This document shows, piece after piece, positions 1 through 6,278 of a DNA stretch of 8,766 bases (its first letter is position 1; the number at the start of each line of letters is the position of its first letter). The stretch covers positions 1-8,766 of the forward strand of contig ONQK01000096.1 in assembly GCA_900319895.1 (NCBI GenBank). Reading direction: 5' to 3'. The translations under genes were made by a program, and so were the position numbers. The DNA comes from an uncultured Prevotella sp. Lineage in GTDB: Bacteria > Bacteroidota > Bacteroidia > Bacteroidales > Bacteroidaceae. The notes beneath the pieces were generated by a model. The model did no database searches, was not told where the DNA came from, and saw only the letters and a program-made list of their open reading frames with translations.

Positions 1-58
1 ATGTCGTCGCACTTCTCTGTTCAGCCGATTCTGGAGACATGACATGTCTTGATGCAGC

Positions 59-1063
59 TTAGCCTTGTTGACTGAATGCGGCCTCCTCTGCCGCTGCGAT
101 GATGTCTTCTCTTGACGGCTCTCGTGCTGTGATGTCTGAAAGGTCAAAAGCGTCTTCCTCCTCGGTTTGCGGGGGCGTTTTTTCAGGTTGTTGGGACTCT
201 TTTTTAGTGTTTGTAGTTGTTTTTTGTTGCTCCACCGTCTCGTTTTCAAATTTCGGGACGGCAGACATTGGCTCCTCCTCCATTTTCGTGCGGTTTGACT
301 TGGAAGCGAAGATGGCATCGATGAACTCAGGCTGATTTTTGAGCATGTTCAGTGTCTCGCGAGAGGCGATTTGCTGGCTTTCCTTCTTTGAGTAGCCTGT
401 CCCGGTGGCACCCTCAACACCTTCAAGCAACACTTGGTAGGTGAAAATAGGGCTGTTTTTCTCATCTTTTGTCTCGCTGATGAGATGGTAGGCAATGACC
501 ACTCGGTTTTTTTGCGTCCATTCCAGCAGTTTCGACTTGAAGTTGACTTCTTTGTAGGCCACTTTGTCGATGTTGATGAGTTGTTTGAGGATTTTTTTCT
601 TGACAAATTGACGGCACATGTCATAGCCTCTGTCCAGATAAATGGCTCCCACGAGTGCCTCAAAGGCATTTCCGCCCAAGTAGTTGTTGTGAGACGAGGC
701 GCGCCCGTTCGACACCAACAGCTTGTTGATGCCCATGTCTGCCGCCAGCCGGTTGAGCGTTTCGCGCTGCACAATCTTGCTTCTGGTGTTGGTCAGGAAC
801 CCTTCGCGTTTCCCCGGGAAGTGTTGGTAGACAATGTCGCCCACCACGGAGCCCAGTACGGCGTCTCCCAGGAATTCCATCCGCTCGTTGTTGATGGGCT
901 TGCCTTTTTCTGTGCGTTTTGCACTGCTTTTGTGCAGCAATGCTTGTTTGTAGAACTCAATGTGCCGAGGATAAAATCCAAGGATACGGTACAAAGACAA
1001 ATAAAGCTCCTTTTCTTTGCGGAAAGGGAGCCTTATCTGGTCTATGATTTTACTCATCTGCAT
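59..1063 (-). CDS. rnc: Ribonuclease III with long acidic C-terminal tail
   Basis: Endoribonuclease that cuts double-stranded RNA, acting in rRNA processing and mRNA turnover in the cytoplasm. The RNase III domain occupies roughly residues 20-165: the signature ERMEFLGDAVL lies at 60-70 (metal-ligand candidates E63 and D67) and NAFEALVGAIYLD at 132-144 (E135). A double-stranded-RNA-binding domain follows at about 173-242. Residues 243-334 form a low-complexity tail rich in Glu, Thr, Gln and Lys, absent from the roughly 225-residue E. coli enzyme. The metal-site Asp of the usual DxFEA motif is Asn here (N132), which I recall as normal for Bacteroides-type enzymes. Two Met codons are possible starts (1063 and 1057). 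Both overlap the fabF stop codon region, by 14 or 8 bp, so translation is probably coupled to fabF. The family call is secure; the exact start is not. Confidence 0.96.
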   Translation of the reverse strand: MQMSKIIDQIRLPFRKEKELYLSLYRILGFYPRHIEFYKQALLHKSSAKRTEKGKPINNERMEFLGDAVLGSVVGDIVYQHFPGKREGFLTNTRSKIVQRETLNRLAADMGINKLLVSNGRASSHNNYLGGNAFEALVGAIYLDRGYDMCRQFVKKKILKQLINIDKVAYKEVNFKSKLLEWTQKNRVVIAYHLISETKDEKNSPIFTYQVLLEGVEGATGTGYSKKESQQIASRETLNMLKNQPEFIDAIFASKSNRTKMEEEPMSAVPKFENETVEQQKTTTNTKKESQQPEKTPPQTEEEDAFDLSDITAREPSREDIIAAAEEAAFSQQG

Positions 1064-2315
1064 ATTTTTTGAAAACTACACATGCGTTATGTCCTCCAAA
1101 TCCGAATGTATTGCTCATTGCGGCGCGGACTTCACGTTTCTGTGCTTGGTTAAAGGTGAAATTCAGGTTGTAGTCTATTTCTTCGTCCTCGTCGTCCTCG
1201 TCGTGGTTGATGGTCGGCGGGATGATGTTGTTCTTGACTGCCAGCACGGCGACCATCGCCTCGATGGCACCGGCTGCCCCCAGCAGGTGTCCTGTCATCG
1301 ACTTGGTTGAAGAAATGTTGAGCTTGTAGGCATTCTCACCAAAAACATCTTTGATGGCTTTCACCTCGGAGATGTCGCCCACAGGTGTTGATGTTCCGTG
1401 AACGTTGATGTAGTCGATGTCCTCGGGCTTCAACCCTGCGTCCCTTAATGCGTTGAGCATCACGAGTTTGGCGCCTAGCCCTTCTGGATGTGAAGCGGTG
1501 ATGTGGTGTGCGTCGGCACTTTCGCCCTCACCGACCATTTCTGCATAGATTTTCGCTCCCCGTGCCTTGGCGTGCTCCAGTTCTTCAAGCACTAGGCACC
1601 CGGCGCCTTCGGCGATGACAAAACCGTCGCGGCTCTTGCTGAATGGGCGTGAGGCGCGCTCGGGCTCGTCGTTTCTTGTCGATAGGGCGTGCATGGCATT
1701 GAATCCGCCTACTCCGCAAGCACTGATGGCTGCTTCTGAACCTCCTGCCAGGATGGCGTTTGCCTTACCCAAGCGGATTTGGTTGAAGGCATCTGCCAAG
1801 GCGTTGCTCGAAGAGGCGCAGGCGCTTGATGTCGTGTAGTTGGGGCCGTGGAGCCCAAAATGGATGGAAATGTGTCCGGATGCGATGTCTGCAATCATTT
1901 TTGGGATGAAAAACGGGTTGAATTTAGGGCCGTTTTCCTTGTTTTGTGCATAGTACATCACTTCTTCCTCAAAAGTCTTGATTCCGCCGATACCTACGCC
2001 AAAAATGACACCGATACGCGTGCGGTCTTCTTTTTCGAGGTCCATGCCGCAGTCTTTCATCGCTTGCAAGGCGCTTATCATGCCCAATTGGGTGTAACGG
2101 TCGAGCTTGCGGGCGTCCTTGCGGTCAATGTATTGGTTAACGTCAAGATTTTTCACTTCGCAGGCGAAGCGTGTCTTGAACAGGGTTGTGTCGAATTGAG
2201 TAATCGGTGCTGCACCGCTTTTCCCGTTCAGGAGGGCCTCCCACATCTCTTCGGGTGTGTTGCCTACGGGTGTAACGGCGCCAAGACCAGTTACTACGAC
2301 TCTTTTTAATTCCAT
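1050..2315 (-). CDS. fabF: 3-oxoacyl-[acyl-carrier-protein] synthase II
   Basis: Condensing enzyme of type II fatty acid synthesis (KAS II): it joins malonyl-ACP to a growing acyl-ACP with loss of CO2. The 421-residue length is normal for the family. The catalytic triad is visible: C166 in TTSSACASSS, H306 in NVHGTSTPVGD and H343 in STKSMTGHLLGAAGA, with K338 just before it. The C-terminal glycine-rich loop FGFGGHN is at 404-410. An acidic stretch, HDEDDEDEEID (371-381), written in GAC/GAG/GAA codons, sits in a surface loop near the C-terminus. The gene is 107 bp downstream of acpP, the gene for its carrier substrate, and overlaps rnc, so the three form one operon. No Shine-Dalgarno site is seen before the ATG, only an A/T-rich stretch. 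Confidence 0.98.
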   Translation of the reverse strand: MELKRVVVTGLGAVTPVGNTPEEMWEALLNGKSGAAPITQFDTTLFKTRFACEVKNLDVNQYIDRKDARKLDRYTQLGMISALQAMKDCGMDLEKEDRTRIGVIFGVGIGGIKTFEEEVMYYAQNKENGPKFNPFFIPKMIADIASGHISIHFGLHGPNYTTSSACASSSNALADAFNQIRLGKANAILAGGSEAAISACGVGGFNAMHALSTRNDEPERASRPFSKSRDGFVIAEGAGCLVLEELEHAKARGAKIYAEMVGEGESADAHHITASHPEGLGAKLVMLNALRDAGLKPEDIDYINVHGTSTPVGDISEVKAIKDVFGENAYKLNISSTKSMTGHLLGAAGAIEAMVAVLAVKNNIIPPTINHDEDDEDEEIDYNLNFTFNQAQKREVRAAMSNTFGFGGHNACVVFKKYADE

Positions 2316-2333
2316 GTTATATGTAAAAAATAA

Positions 2334-2406
2334 ATTAGGGATTAAGGATTATTGATTAGAGCTTGAAAATGTTCCATTCTCTAATTCGTAATCACTAATC
2401 CCTAAT
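2334..2406 (-). repeat. Inverted array of 7-bp repeats; hairpin between acpP and fabF
   Basis: The left arm (2334-2361) reads as four 7-bp units, ATTAGGG, ATTAAGG, ATTATTG and ATTAGAG. The right arm (2379-2406) holds four complementary units of the form NNNTAAT. The arms match at 23 of 28 positions, with perfect blocks of 11, 4 and 7 bp, around a 17-bp loop. In the direction of transcription (minus strand) the hairpin is followed at once by TTTATTTTTTAC and then the fabF ATG. That layout fits an attenuator or an mRNA-stabilising 3' end for acpP. It could also be only a member of the short AT-rich intergenic repeats common in Bacteroidales. The repeat is directly visible; the role is inferred. 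Confidence 0.75.
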
Positions 2407-2422
2407 CTTTGATTGAAAACTC

Positions 2423-2659
2423 TTATTTTGCGTTCTCTTCAATGTATGCGATTGCATCACCTACGCTGCTGATTTTTTCAGCTTTGTCGTCTGGAATTGA
2501 GATACCAAATTCTTTTTCAAATTCCATGATCAACTCTACTGTGTCAAGGGAATCTGCACCAAGGTCGTTTGTGAAACTTGCCTCAGGCTTTACTTCCGCC
2601 TCGTCAACACCAAGTTTGTCAACGATAATTTCCTTTACTTTGCTTTCAATTTCTGACAT
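2423..2659 (-). CDS. acpP: Acyl carrier protein
   Basis: Small acidic protein that carries growing acyl chains on a 4'-phosphopantetheine arm during fatty acid synthesis; also donates acyl groups to lipid A and phospholipid synthesis. The protein has 78 residues, the normal length. The prosthetic group attaches to S37 in the motif LGADSLDTVELIMEFE (33-48), and helices II and III follow in the usual order. It is first in the acpP-fabF-rnc operon, with its own promoter about 50 bp upstream of the ATG. The region before the start is AT-rich without a Shine-Dalgarno site, as is common in this phylum. Confidence 0.98.
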   Translation of the reverse strand: MSEIESKVKEIIVDKLGVDEAEVKPEASFTNDLGADSLDTVELIMEFEKEFGISIPDDKAEKISSVGDAIAYIEENAK

Positions 2660-2711
2660 AATTGTTAAATTTTAAATAGTTTATAAATCTTCTAAATCAA
2701 AAATTCGGGTG

Positions 2712-2742
2712 CAAAGGAACAAATTTTTATCCATGTATGCAA
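2712..2742 (-). promoter_or_regulatory. Bacteroidetes-type promoter of the acpP operon
   Basis: Read on the minus strand, TTG (2742-2740) is followed after 20 bp by TTCCTTTG (2719-2712), which matches seven of eight positions of the -7 consensus TAnnTTTG. The expected transcript start is near 2705, giving a leader of about 45 nt before acpP. Just upstream lie A/T tracts, including a 10-bp direct repeat AAGTTTTTTA at 2741-2750 and 2760-2769, which could raise promoter strength. Confidence 0.7.
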
Positions 2743-2769
2743 GTTTTTTACAAAAAAATAAGTTTTTTA

Positions 2770-2796
2770 TTGCACAACACCCCTAGAAGTGTGCAA
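2770..2796 (-). terminator. Possible weak terminator after pdxB
   Basis: TTGCACA (2770-2776) and TGTGCAA (2790-2796) form a perfect 7-bp inverted repeat with a 13-nt loop, beginning 13 bp after the pdxB stop. On the minus strand it is followed by an A-rich stretch and then a run of seven T's (about 2752-2758), not by an immediate T tract. It lies between pdxB and the acpP promoter, which is where a terminator is expected, but the geometry is not ideal. Confidence 0.4.
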
Positions 2797-2809
2797 CTTT
2801 TAGCCCTTT

Positions 2810-3835
2810 TTAGTCGAATTTTTCACGGCGGAGGCGATAGTTGCCCCGTAAGTCCTCGAAGCTTTCGGGGGAGTTTTTCAAGTTTCGGCTATCGATGCGT
2901 GGGTCGTACAATTGCAAAGCTTGGTCTGCAGCGTCGTGGATAATTGGCATTGGCGGGAGGAGCCGCGGCGGTAGCAGTTTCCATTGGTTCTTCAGCCCGA
3001 AATGGCTGCACAGGCCGTCAATCACCATGTTGTCTGCATTGACCTTGCCGTCTGCGCTATAACCAGCAATGTGGGGCGTGCCAAGATACACCTTATTTAG
3101 TAATGGACGGCTGATTGCAGGCTCATTTTCCCAAGTGTCTATCACGGCCTCGTACACTAGCCCTTCGTTTAAGGCCGCTAATAAAGCCGTGTTGTCGACC
3201 ACGCTGCCACGGCTGGTGTTGATGAGGATGGGGCTTTTTTTTAAACGTTGGAAAAATGCTGTGCCGGCAAGGAGAAAAGTTGGATGCCGCCCTTCCTTTG
3301 ACAAAGGCACATGGAAAGTGATGACATCTGCTTGCTGCTCAATGGCAGACAGGTCGCAAAGCCCTGAGACGCCTTGCTCTTGTAGCGGTGGGTCGCAAAC
3401 CAAGGTGCGCATGCCTAAAGCTTGGGCAATGGACCTCACGCGGCTGCCGACGTGCCCGCAGCCCACGATACCTAGCGTAGTTTTGTCGAACACCAATCCT
3501 TTTTCACGTTGCAGAAGGATGAAGACCGAGTGTAGGTATTGGGCGACAGCGCCTGCATTGCAGCCGGGACAACTCATCCACCGAATGCCTTGCCGTTCTA
3601 AATAGGCAGTGTCTAGATGGTCGAAACCGATGGTTGCCGTTGCGACGAAGCTGACGCGACTGCCCGCCAGCAACTTTTCGTCAACACGCGTGCGGGTGCG
3701 CACCACCAGCGCATCGGCATCTATCACATCTGCATTGCTAATCTGGCTGCCAGGAAGGTAGGCAACTTCTGCGCCCATTGCTGTCAAGGCCGGACGGATA
3801 TAGGGGATTTTGTCGTCAACTATGATTTTCATCAT
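2810..3835 (-). CDS. pdxB: Erythronate-4-phosphate dehydrogenase
   Basis: NAD-dependent enzyme of the deoxyxylulose-5-phosphate-dependent route to pyridoxal phosphate (vitamin B6); it oxidises 4-phosphoerythronate to 2-oxo-3-hydroxy-4-phosphobutanoate in the cytoplasm. It belongs to the D-2-hydroxyacid dehydrogenase fold. The Rossmann motif GCGHVG is at 125-130, catalytic Arg is R209 in INTSRG, the catalytic acid is probably E238 in WENEP, and the catalytic His is H255 in TPHIAGYS. HIAGYSADGK (255-264) and the RTRT motif (46-49) point to PdxB rather than SerA or other relatives. At 341 residues it is shorter than the about 378-residue E. coli enzyme, mainly in the C-terminal dimerisation part. 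Two adjacent ATG codons (3835 and 3832) could start it. It is divergent from the pseudouridine synthase gene and upstream of, but probably separate from, the acpP operon. Confidence 0.93.
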   Translation of the reverse strand: MMKIIVDDKIPYIRPALTAMGAEVAYLPGSQISNADVIDADALVVRTRTRVDEKLLAGSRVSFVATATIGFDHLDTAYLERQGIRWMSCPGCNAGAVAQYLHSVFILLQREKGLVFDKTTLGIVGCGHVGSRVRSIAQALGMRTLVCDPPLQEQGVSGLCDLSAIEQQADVITFHVPLSKEGRHPTFLLAGTAFFQRLKKSPILINTSRGSVVDNTALLAALNEGLVYEAVIDTWENEPAISRPLLNKVYLGTPHIAGYSADGKVNADNMVIDGLCSHFGLKNQWKLLPPRLLPPMPIIHDAADQALQLYDPRIDSRNLKNSPESFEDLRGNYRLRREKFD

Positions 3836-3839
3836 TCTA

Positions 3840-3857
3840 CGTTAAACTTAACGTTAA
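3840..3857. repeat. Short palindromic TTAACG repeats upstream of pdxB
   Basis: CGTTAA (3840-3845), a 2-bp spacer, and TTAACG (3848-3853) form a perfect inverted repeat. The right half is shared with a second perfect palindrome, TTAACGTTAA (3848-3857). The cluster begins five bases before the first pdxB ATG, in the leader or start region of the gene. It has the form of an operator, but it is short and AT-rich, so chance is a real alternative. I found no convincing promoter for pdxB in 3836-4056. Confidence 0.4.
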
Positions 3858-4044
3858 AGACACTGGCTTTATTGCATTTTCAGGTGAAAAACTGTATGGT
3901 GAGGCCAAAAATCCCGCAATTTTAATGCAGTAGTCGTGAAAAATCAAAACAACCTTTTCAATATTTATGCGACCGATGGCTTAATTTTATGATACACATA
4001 AGGGAAATGTTTCCTTTTATGGCTAAAATAGTCATATTTTTTTG

Positions 4045-4052
4045 TACTTTTG
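4045..4052 (+). promoter_or_regulatory. -7 element of the pseudouridine synthase gene
   Basis: TACTTTTG matches TAnnTTTG exactly and ends four bases before the ATG at 4057. No good -33 element is seen at the expected distance; only the weak TATGG at 4018-4022. If this element is used, transcription would begin at or next to the start codon and the mRNA would be leaderless. Confidence 0.6.
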
Positions 4053-4056
4053 CAAG

Positions 4057-5694
4057 ATGACAGCTTTTCATCCACTCCATCTTGAGTTGCCGATGCAGAA
4101 ATGCATGGACGACCCGTTTCAGCCTTCTGCACACCAGGGGCTGCGGATGGCCGAGCGCGCTGTTGCCCAGTATCTTGAGATGCAGCCGCAGTGGCGCGAT
4201 GAAATTGCACGAGGTAAGATGTTTGGAACGCTCATTGTGCAGGCAGAAGACGGTGGCGCTGGCTTTTTGGCGGCGTATTCCGGCCAACTTGCCGGGCGCG
4301 GCGACCATCCGTTTTTTGTGCCGGCGGTATTCGATTATCTCCAGCCAGATGGTTATTTTAAGCGCCATGAGGCAGAAATCACCAGCATCAACCGGTCTAT
4401 TGAACATCTGGAACAAGAGCCGCGTGTGGAGGCTGCTAAGATGGAGTTGAAGAGAATGGAAGACCAGCGGCAAAAGGCGATAGAGGAGTACAAAAATGTC
4501 ATGCAGCGAGCAAAGGCAAGGCGCGATGAACTCAGGAGCTCAACAGGGCTTTCCGCGGAACAAGAGGCGGAAATGGTGCGTGAGAGCCAGCATCAGAAAG
4601 CTGAGTTGAAGCGCATGCGAAAGGCTTTGATGACGGGCACTGAGCCGCTGACAAGTTTGATTGGTGAATACGAGGAGAATTTGAGACGGCTAAAGGTCTT
4701 GCGGCGGCAGTTGTCCGAGAGTCTCCAACAATGGCTGTTTAGCCAATTCAAGATGCTCAACTGGCGAGGTGAAAGTCTGACGCTACTGGAAATCTTTGAG
4801 CAGTCCACACAACAGCTGCCGCCCGCGGGAGCCGGCGAATGTTGTGCGCCAAAGTTGTTGCAATATGCCTTTGCACACCGATTGAGGCCAGTTGCCTTGT
4901 CGGAAATCTGGTTTGGTGCCTCCCCAAAGTCGGAGATAAGGCATCACGGGCACCGCTACACTCCATGCCGGGGCAAATGCAAGCCGATTCTTGACTACAT
5001 GCTTCGAGGCATGGATTTGCAGGTGTGCCGAAGGGAAGAAAAACGGTCGCTTGAACTCGAAATCTTGTATGAAGATGCTGAAATTCTGGCAATCAACAAG
5101 CCGTCCGGGCTGCTCAGTGTTCCCGGAAAGGATGATGTCCCGGATGTGTTGAGCCTCATGCGGGCAAAATATCCGGGAAATATTGAGCTGACCACCGCGC
5201 ATCGCCTCGACATGGACACGTCCGGTGTGTTGATATTGGCGAAAAACAAGCAAAGCTTTCAATCCTTGCAACGACAATTTACAGAACACCAAGTAGAAAA
5301 GGACTATCTGGCATTGGTAAGGGGCGTCCCGGAGGTCTTGACAGGAACCGTCGAGTTGCCTTTGCGCCCGTCATTTACAGACCGTCCGCGGCAGGTAGTA
5401 GACCACGAGAGTGGCAAAAGGGCTGTCACTAGGTTCCAGTGCCTCAAGTCGGGAAACGGTCTGACGTTCATGAAGTTGCAACCATGCACAGGACGTACGC
5501 ACCAGTTGCGCGTGCATTGTGCCCATGCCGGCGGCCTGGCTTGCCCGATTGTCGGCGACCGGCTTTATGGCAGCGGCGGCGGCCGATTGATGTTGCATGC
5601 CGAGAGCATCACTTTTTCCCACCCGAAAACAGGCGAAGAAATGACGATAAAGGCACCTTTGCCCCGTGAGTTTCATGCTTTTGGAGTTTTTTAG
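4057..5694 (+). CDS. RluA-family RNA pseudouridine synthase with long N-terminal extension
   Basis: Converts uridines in rRNA or tRNA to pseudouridine; the exact target cannot be read from sequence. The catalytic domain covers about residues 330-545: catalytic Asp D385 in HRLDMDTSG, then GRTHQLRVH (479-487) and GDRLYG (500-505). Ahead of it lies an extension of about 330 residues: a conserved-looking segment (about 50-100, with GKMFG and HPFFVPAVFDYLQPDGYF), a charged coiled coil (about 105-230), and a Cys/His segment with C262, C263, H296, H297, H299, C304 and C308 that includes YTPCRGKCKPIL. I recall this architecture in Bacteroidetes and some gammaproteobacteria. An upstream TTG at 4042 is in frame, but that codon lies against the -7 promoter element, so ATG 4057 is chosen, giving 545 residues. 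Confidence 0.93.
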   Translation: MTAFHPLHLELPMQKCMDDPFQPSAHQGLRMAERAVAQYLEMQPQWRDEIARGKMFGTLIVQAEDGGAGFLAAYSGQLAGRGDHPFFVPAVFDYLQPDGYFKRHEAEITSINRSIEHLEQEPRVEAAKMELKRMEDQRQKAIEEYKNVMQRAKARRDELRSSTGLSAEQEAEMVRESQHQKAELKRMRKALMTGTEPLTSLIGEYEENLRRLKVLRRQLSESLQQWLFSQFKMLNWRGESLTLLEIFEQSTQQLPPAGAGECCAPKLLQYAFAHRLRPVALSEIWFGASPKSEIRHHGHRYTPCRGKCKPILDYMLRGMDLQVCRREEKRSLELEILYEDAEILAINKPSGLLSVPGKDDVPDVLSLMRAKYPGNIELTTAHRLDMDTSGVLILAKNKQSFQSLQRQFTEHQVEKDYLALVRGVPEVLTGTVELPLRPSFTDRPRQVVDHESGKRAVTRFQCLKSGNGLTFMKLQPCTGRTHQLRVHCAHAGGLACPIVGDRLYGSGGGRLMLHAESITFSHPKTGEEMTIKAPLPREFHAFGVF

Positions 5695-5716
5695 GAGCAA
5701 TTTTTTTTACAAAAAA

Positions 5717-5747
5717 TTTGTAGATAAAAAAAAAGTTATTATTTTTG
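5717..5747 (+). promoter_or_regulatory. Canonical Bacteroidetes promoter of the surface lipoprotein operon
   Basis: TTTG (5717-5720), a 19-bp spacer, and TATTTTTG (5740-5747) match both elements of the Bacteroidetes vegetative promoter. The spacer is A-rich. The expected transcript start is about 5752, leaving a leader of about 65 nt before the 36-residue ORF; a tandem TTAGTGT pair (5771-5784) lies within it. No other convincing promoter was found between here and the lipoprotein gene. Confidence 0.8.
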
Positions 5748-5816
5748 CCGTAATTTAGCATCTGTTATCATTAGTGTTTAGTGTGATAGATTGCGGACTT
5801 GGTGTCTAATTGGAAG

Positions 5817-5927
5817 ATGCCAAAATGGTTTGAGAAGAAGGATACTACTATAGATATAGATAAAGCAGAGGTCGTCAGAATGCGACCAACGCGTAAATAT
5901 AAAGGATACTACAATAAAATAAATTGA
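5817..5927 (+). CDS. 36-residue small protein, function unknown
   Basis: Begins MPKWFEKKDTTIDIDKAEVV and ends RKYKGYYNKIN. It is basic at both ends with an acidic middle (DIDKAE) and a Tyr-rich, Lys-rich tail; no signal peptide or membrane segment is visible. A Shine-Dalgarno-like GGAAG stands directly before the ATG, which is unusual among the genes in this window and supports translation. It is the first reading frame downstream of a canonical promoter. Its TGA overlaps an in-frame TTG (5924) of the next ORF, although the better start of that ORF is at 5966. I do not recognise the protein. It could instead be a leader ORF controlling the downstream genes, or an untranslated leader that is open by chance. 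Confidence 0.55.
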   Translation: MPKWFEKKDTTIDIDKAEVVRMRPTRKYKGYYNKIN

Positions 5928-5965
5928 GAAATAAAATAGAGAACTACAAAATATTGAAAGGAATA

Positions 5966-6166
5966 ATGGAAAAAAATGTTTTTTATGTGGCTCCATCTGT
6001 TGAAATATACCCGATGGAGGAGATGCCCCAAATCCTTGCGAACACAAAAGTCTCTGGTGGTGCCGGAAACTCTGGGTCTGGTGGAGGATGGGAGGATGCC
6101 AAGTGGACAGAATTTGATGAGTACGAGAATAACATAGACCCTTTTCAATCTCCAGACACTTGGTAA
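5966..6166 (+). CDS. 66-residue Gly-rich acidic small protein of Bacteroidales type
   Basis: The N-terminal part, VFYVAPSVEIYPMEEMPQIL, resembles the short proteins common in Bacteroidales that start with a Tyr-x-x-Pro-x-x-Glu pattern and lack a known role. Then come SGGAGNSGSGGG (30-41) and an acidic, aromatic tail (WEDAKWTEFDEYE and onwards) ending PDTW. There is no signal peptide, transmembrane segment or cysteine. The start at 5966 is chosen because AAAGGAA precedes it at suitable spacing; an in-frame TTG at 5924 would add 14 residues. It lies 38 bp after the 36-residue ORF and 112 bp before the lipoprotein gene. The double Gly could suggest a leader-core peptide, but no processing peptidase or exporter is in the window. 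Function unknown. Confidence 0.75.
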   Translation: MEKNVFYVAPSVEIYPMEEMPQILANTKVSGGAGNSGSGGGWEDAKWTEFDEYENNIDPFQSPDTW

Positions 6167-6278
6167 GGAAATCTTGTCATCATGCTTGGAAATGAGGCGT
6201 CAGGTGTGATGCTGTCATCCCTGCATGAGGAGTGTTATTATTTAAAAGAAAAAGTTCAAAACCTAATTAAAGTTAAAA

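Noticed and set aside
1..45. Possible 5' end of the next minus-strand gene (ATG at 40 or 45, open to the window edge; the frame from 40 reads MSPESAEQRSATT).
   Set aside because: Only about 13-15 codons are visible and neither frame resembles the phosphofructokinase start that often follows rnc in Bacteroides; too short to support a call.
434..1072. 212-residue plus-strand reading frame opposite rnc.
   Set aside because: It is fully antisense to a clear RNase III gene, has no promoter and no recognisable domain; a shadow.
1179..1206. Trinucleotide-like repeat (tcc/tcg units) inside fabF.
   Set aside because: It is explained by an Asp/Glu codon run coding the acidic loop at residues 371-381; no sign of phase variation.
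2334..2406. The heptad repeats considered as a CRISPR-like or VNTR array.
   Set aside because: Units are 7 bp with no spacers and the two halves are inverted, so this is a hairpin repeat, not a CRISPR array.
3958..4473. 171-residue minus-strand frame across the pdxB/pseudouridine synthase intergenic region.
   Set aside because: Most of it is antisense to the well-supported N-terminus of the synthase, and its sequence is not protein-like.
5699..5718. AATTTTTT/AAAAAATT inverted repeat after the pseudouridine synthase, considered as a terminator.
   Set aside because: The stem is A/T only and overlaps the -33 element of the next promoter; too weak to call.
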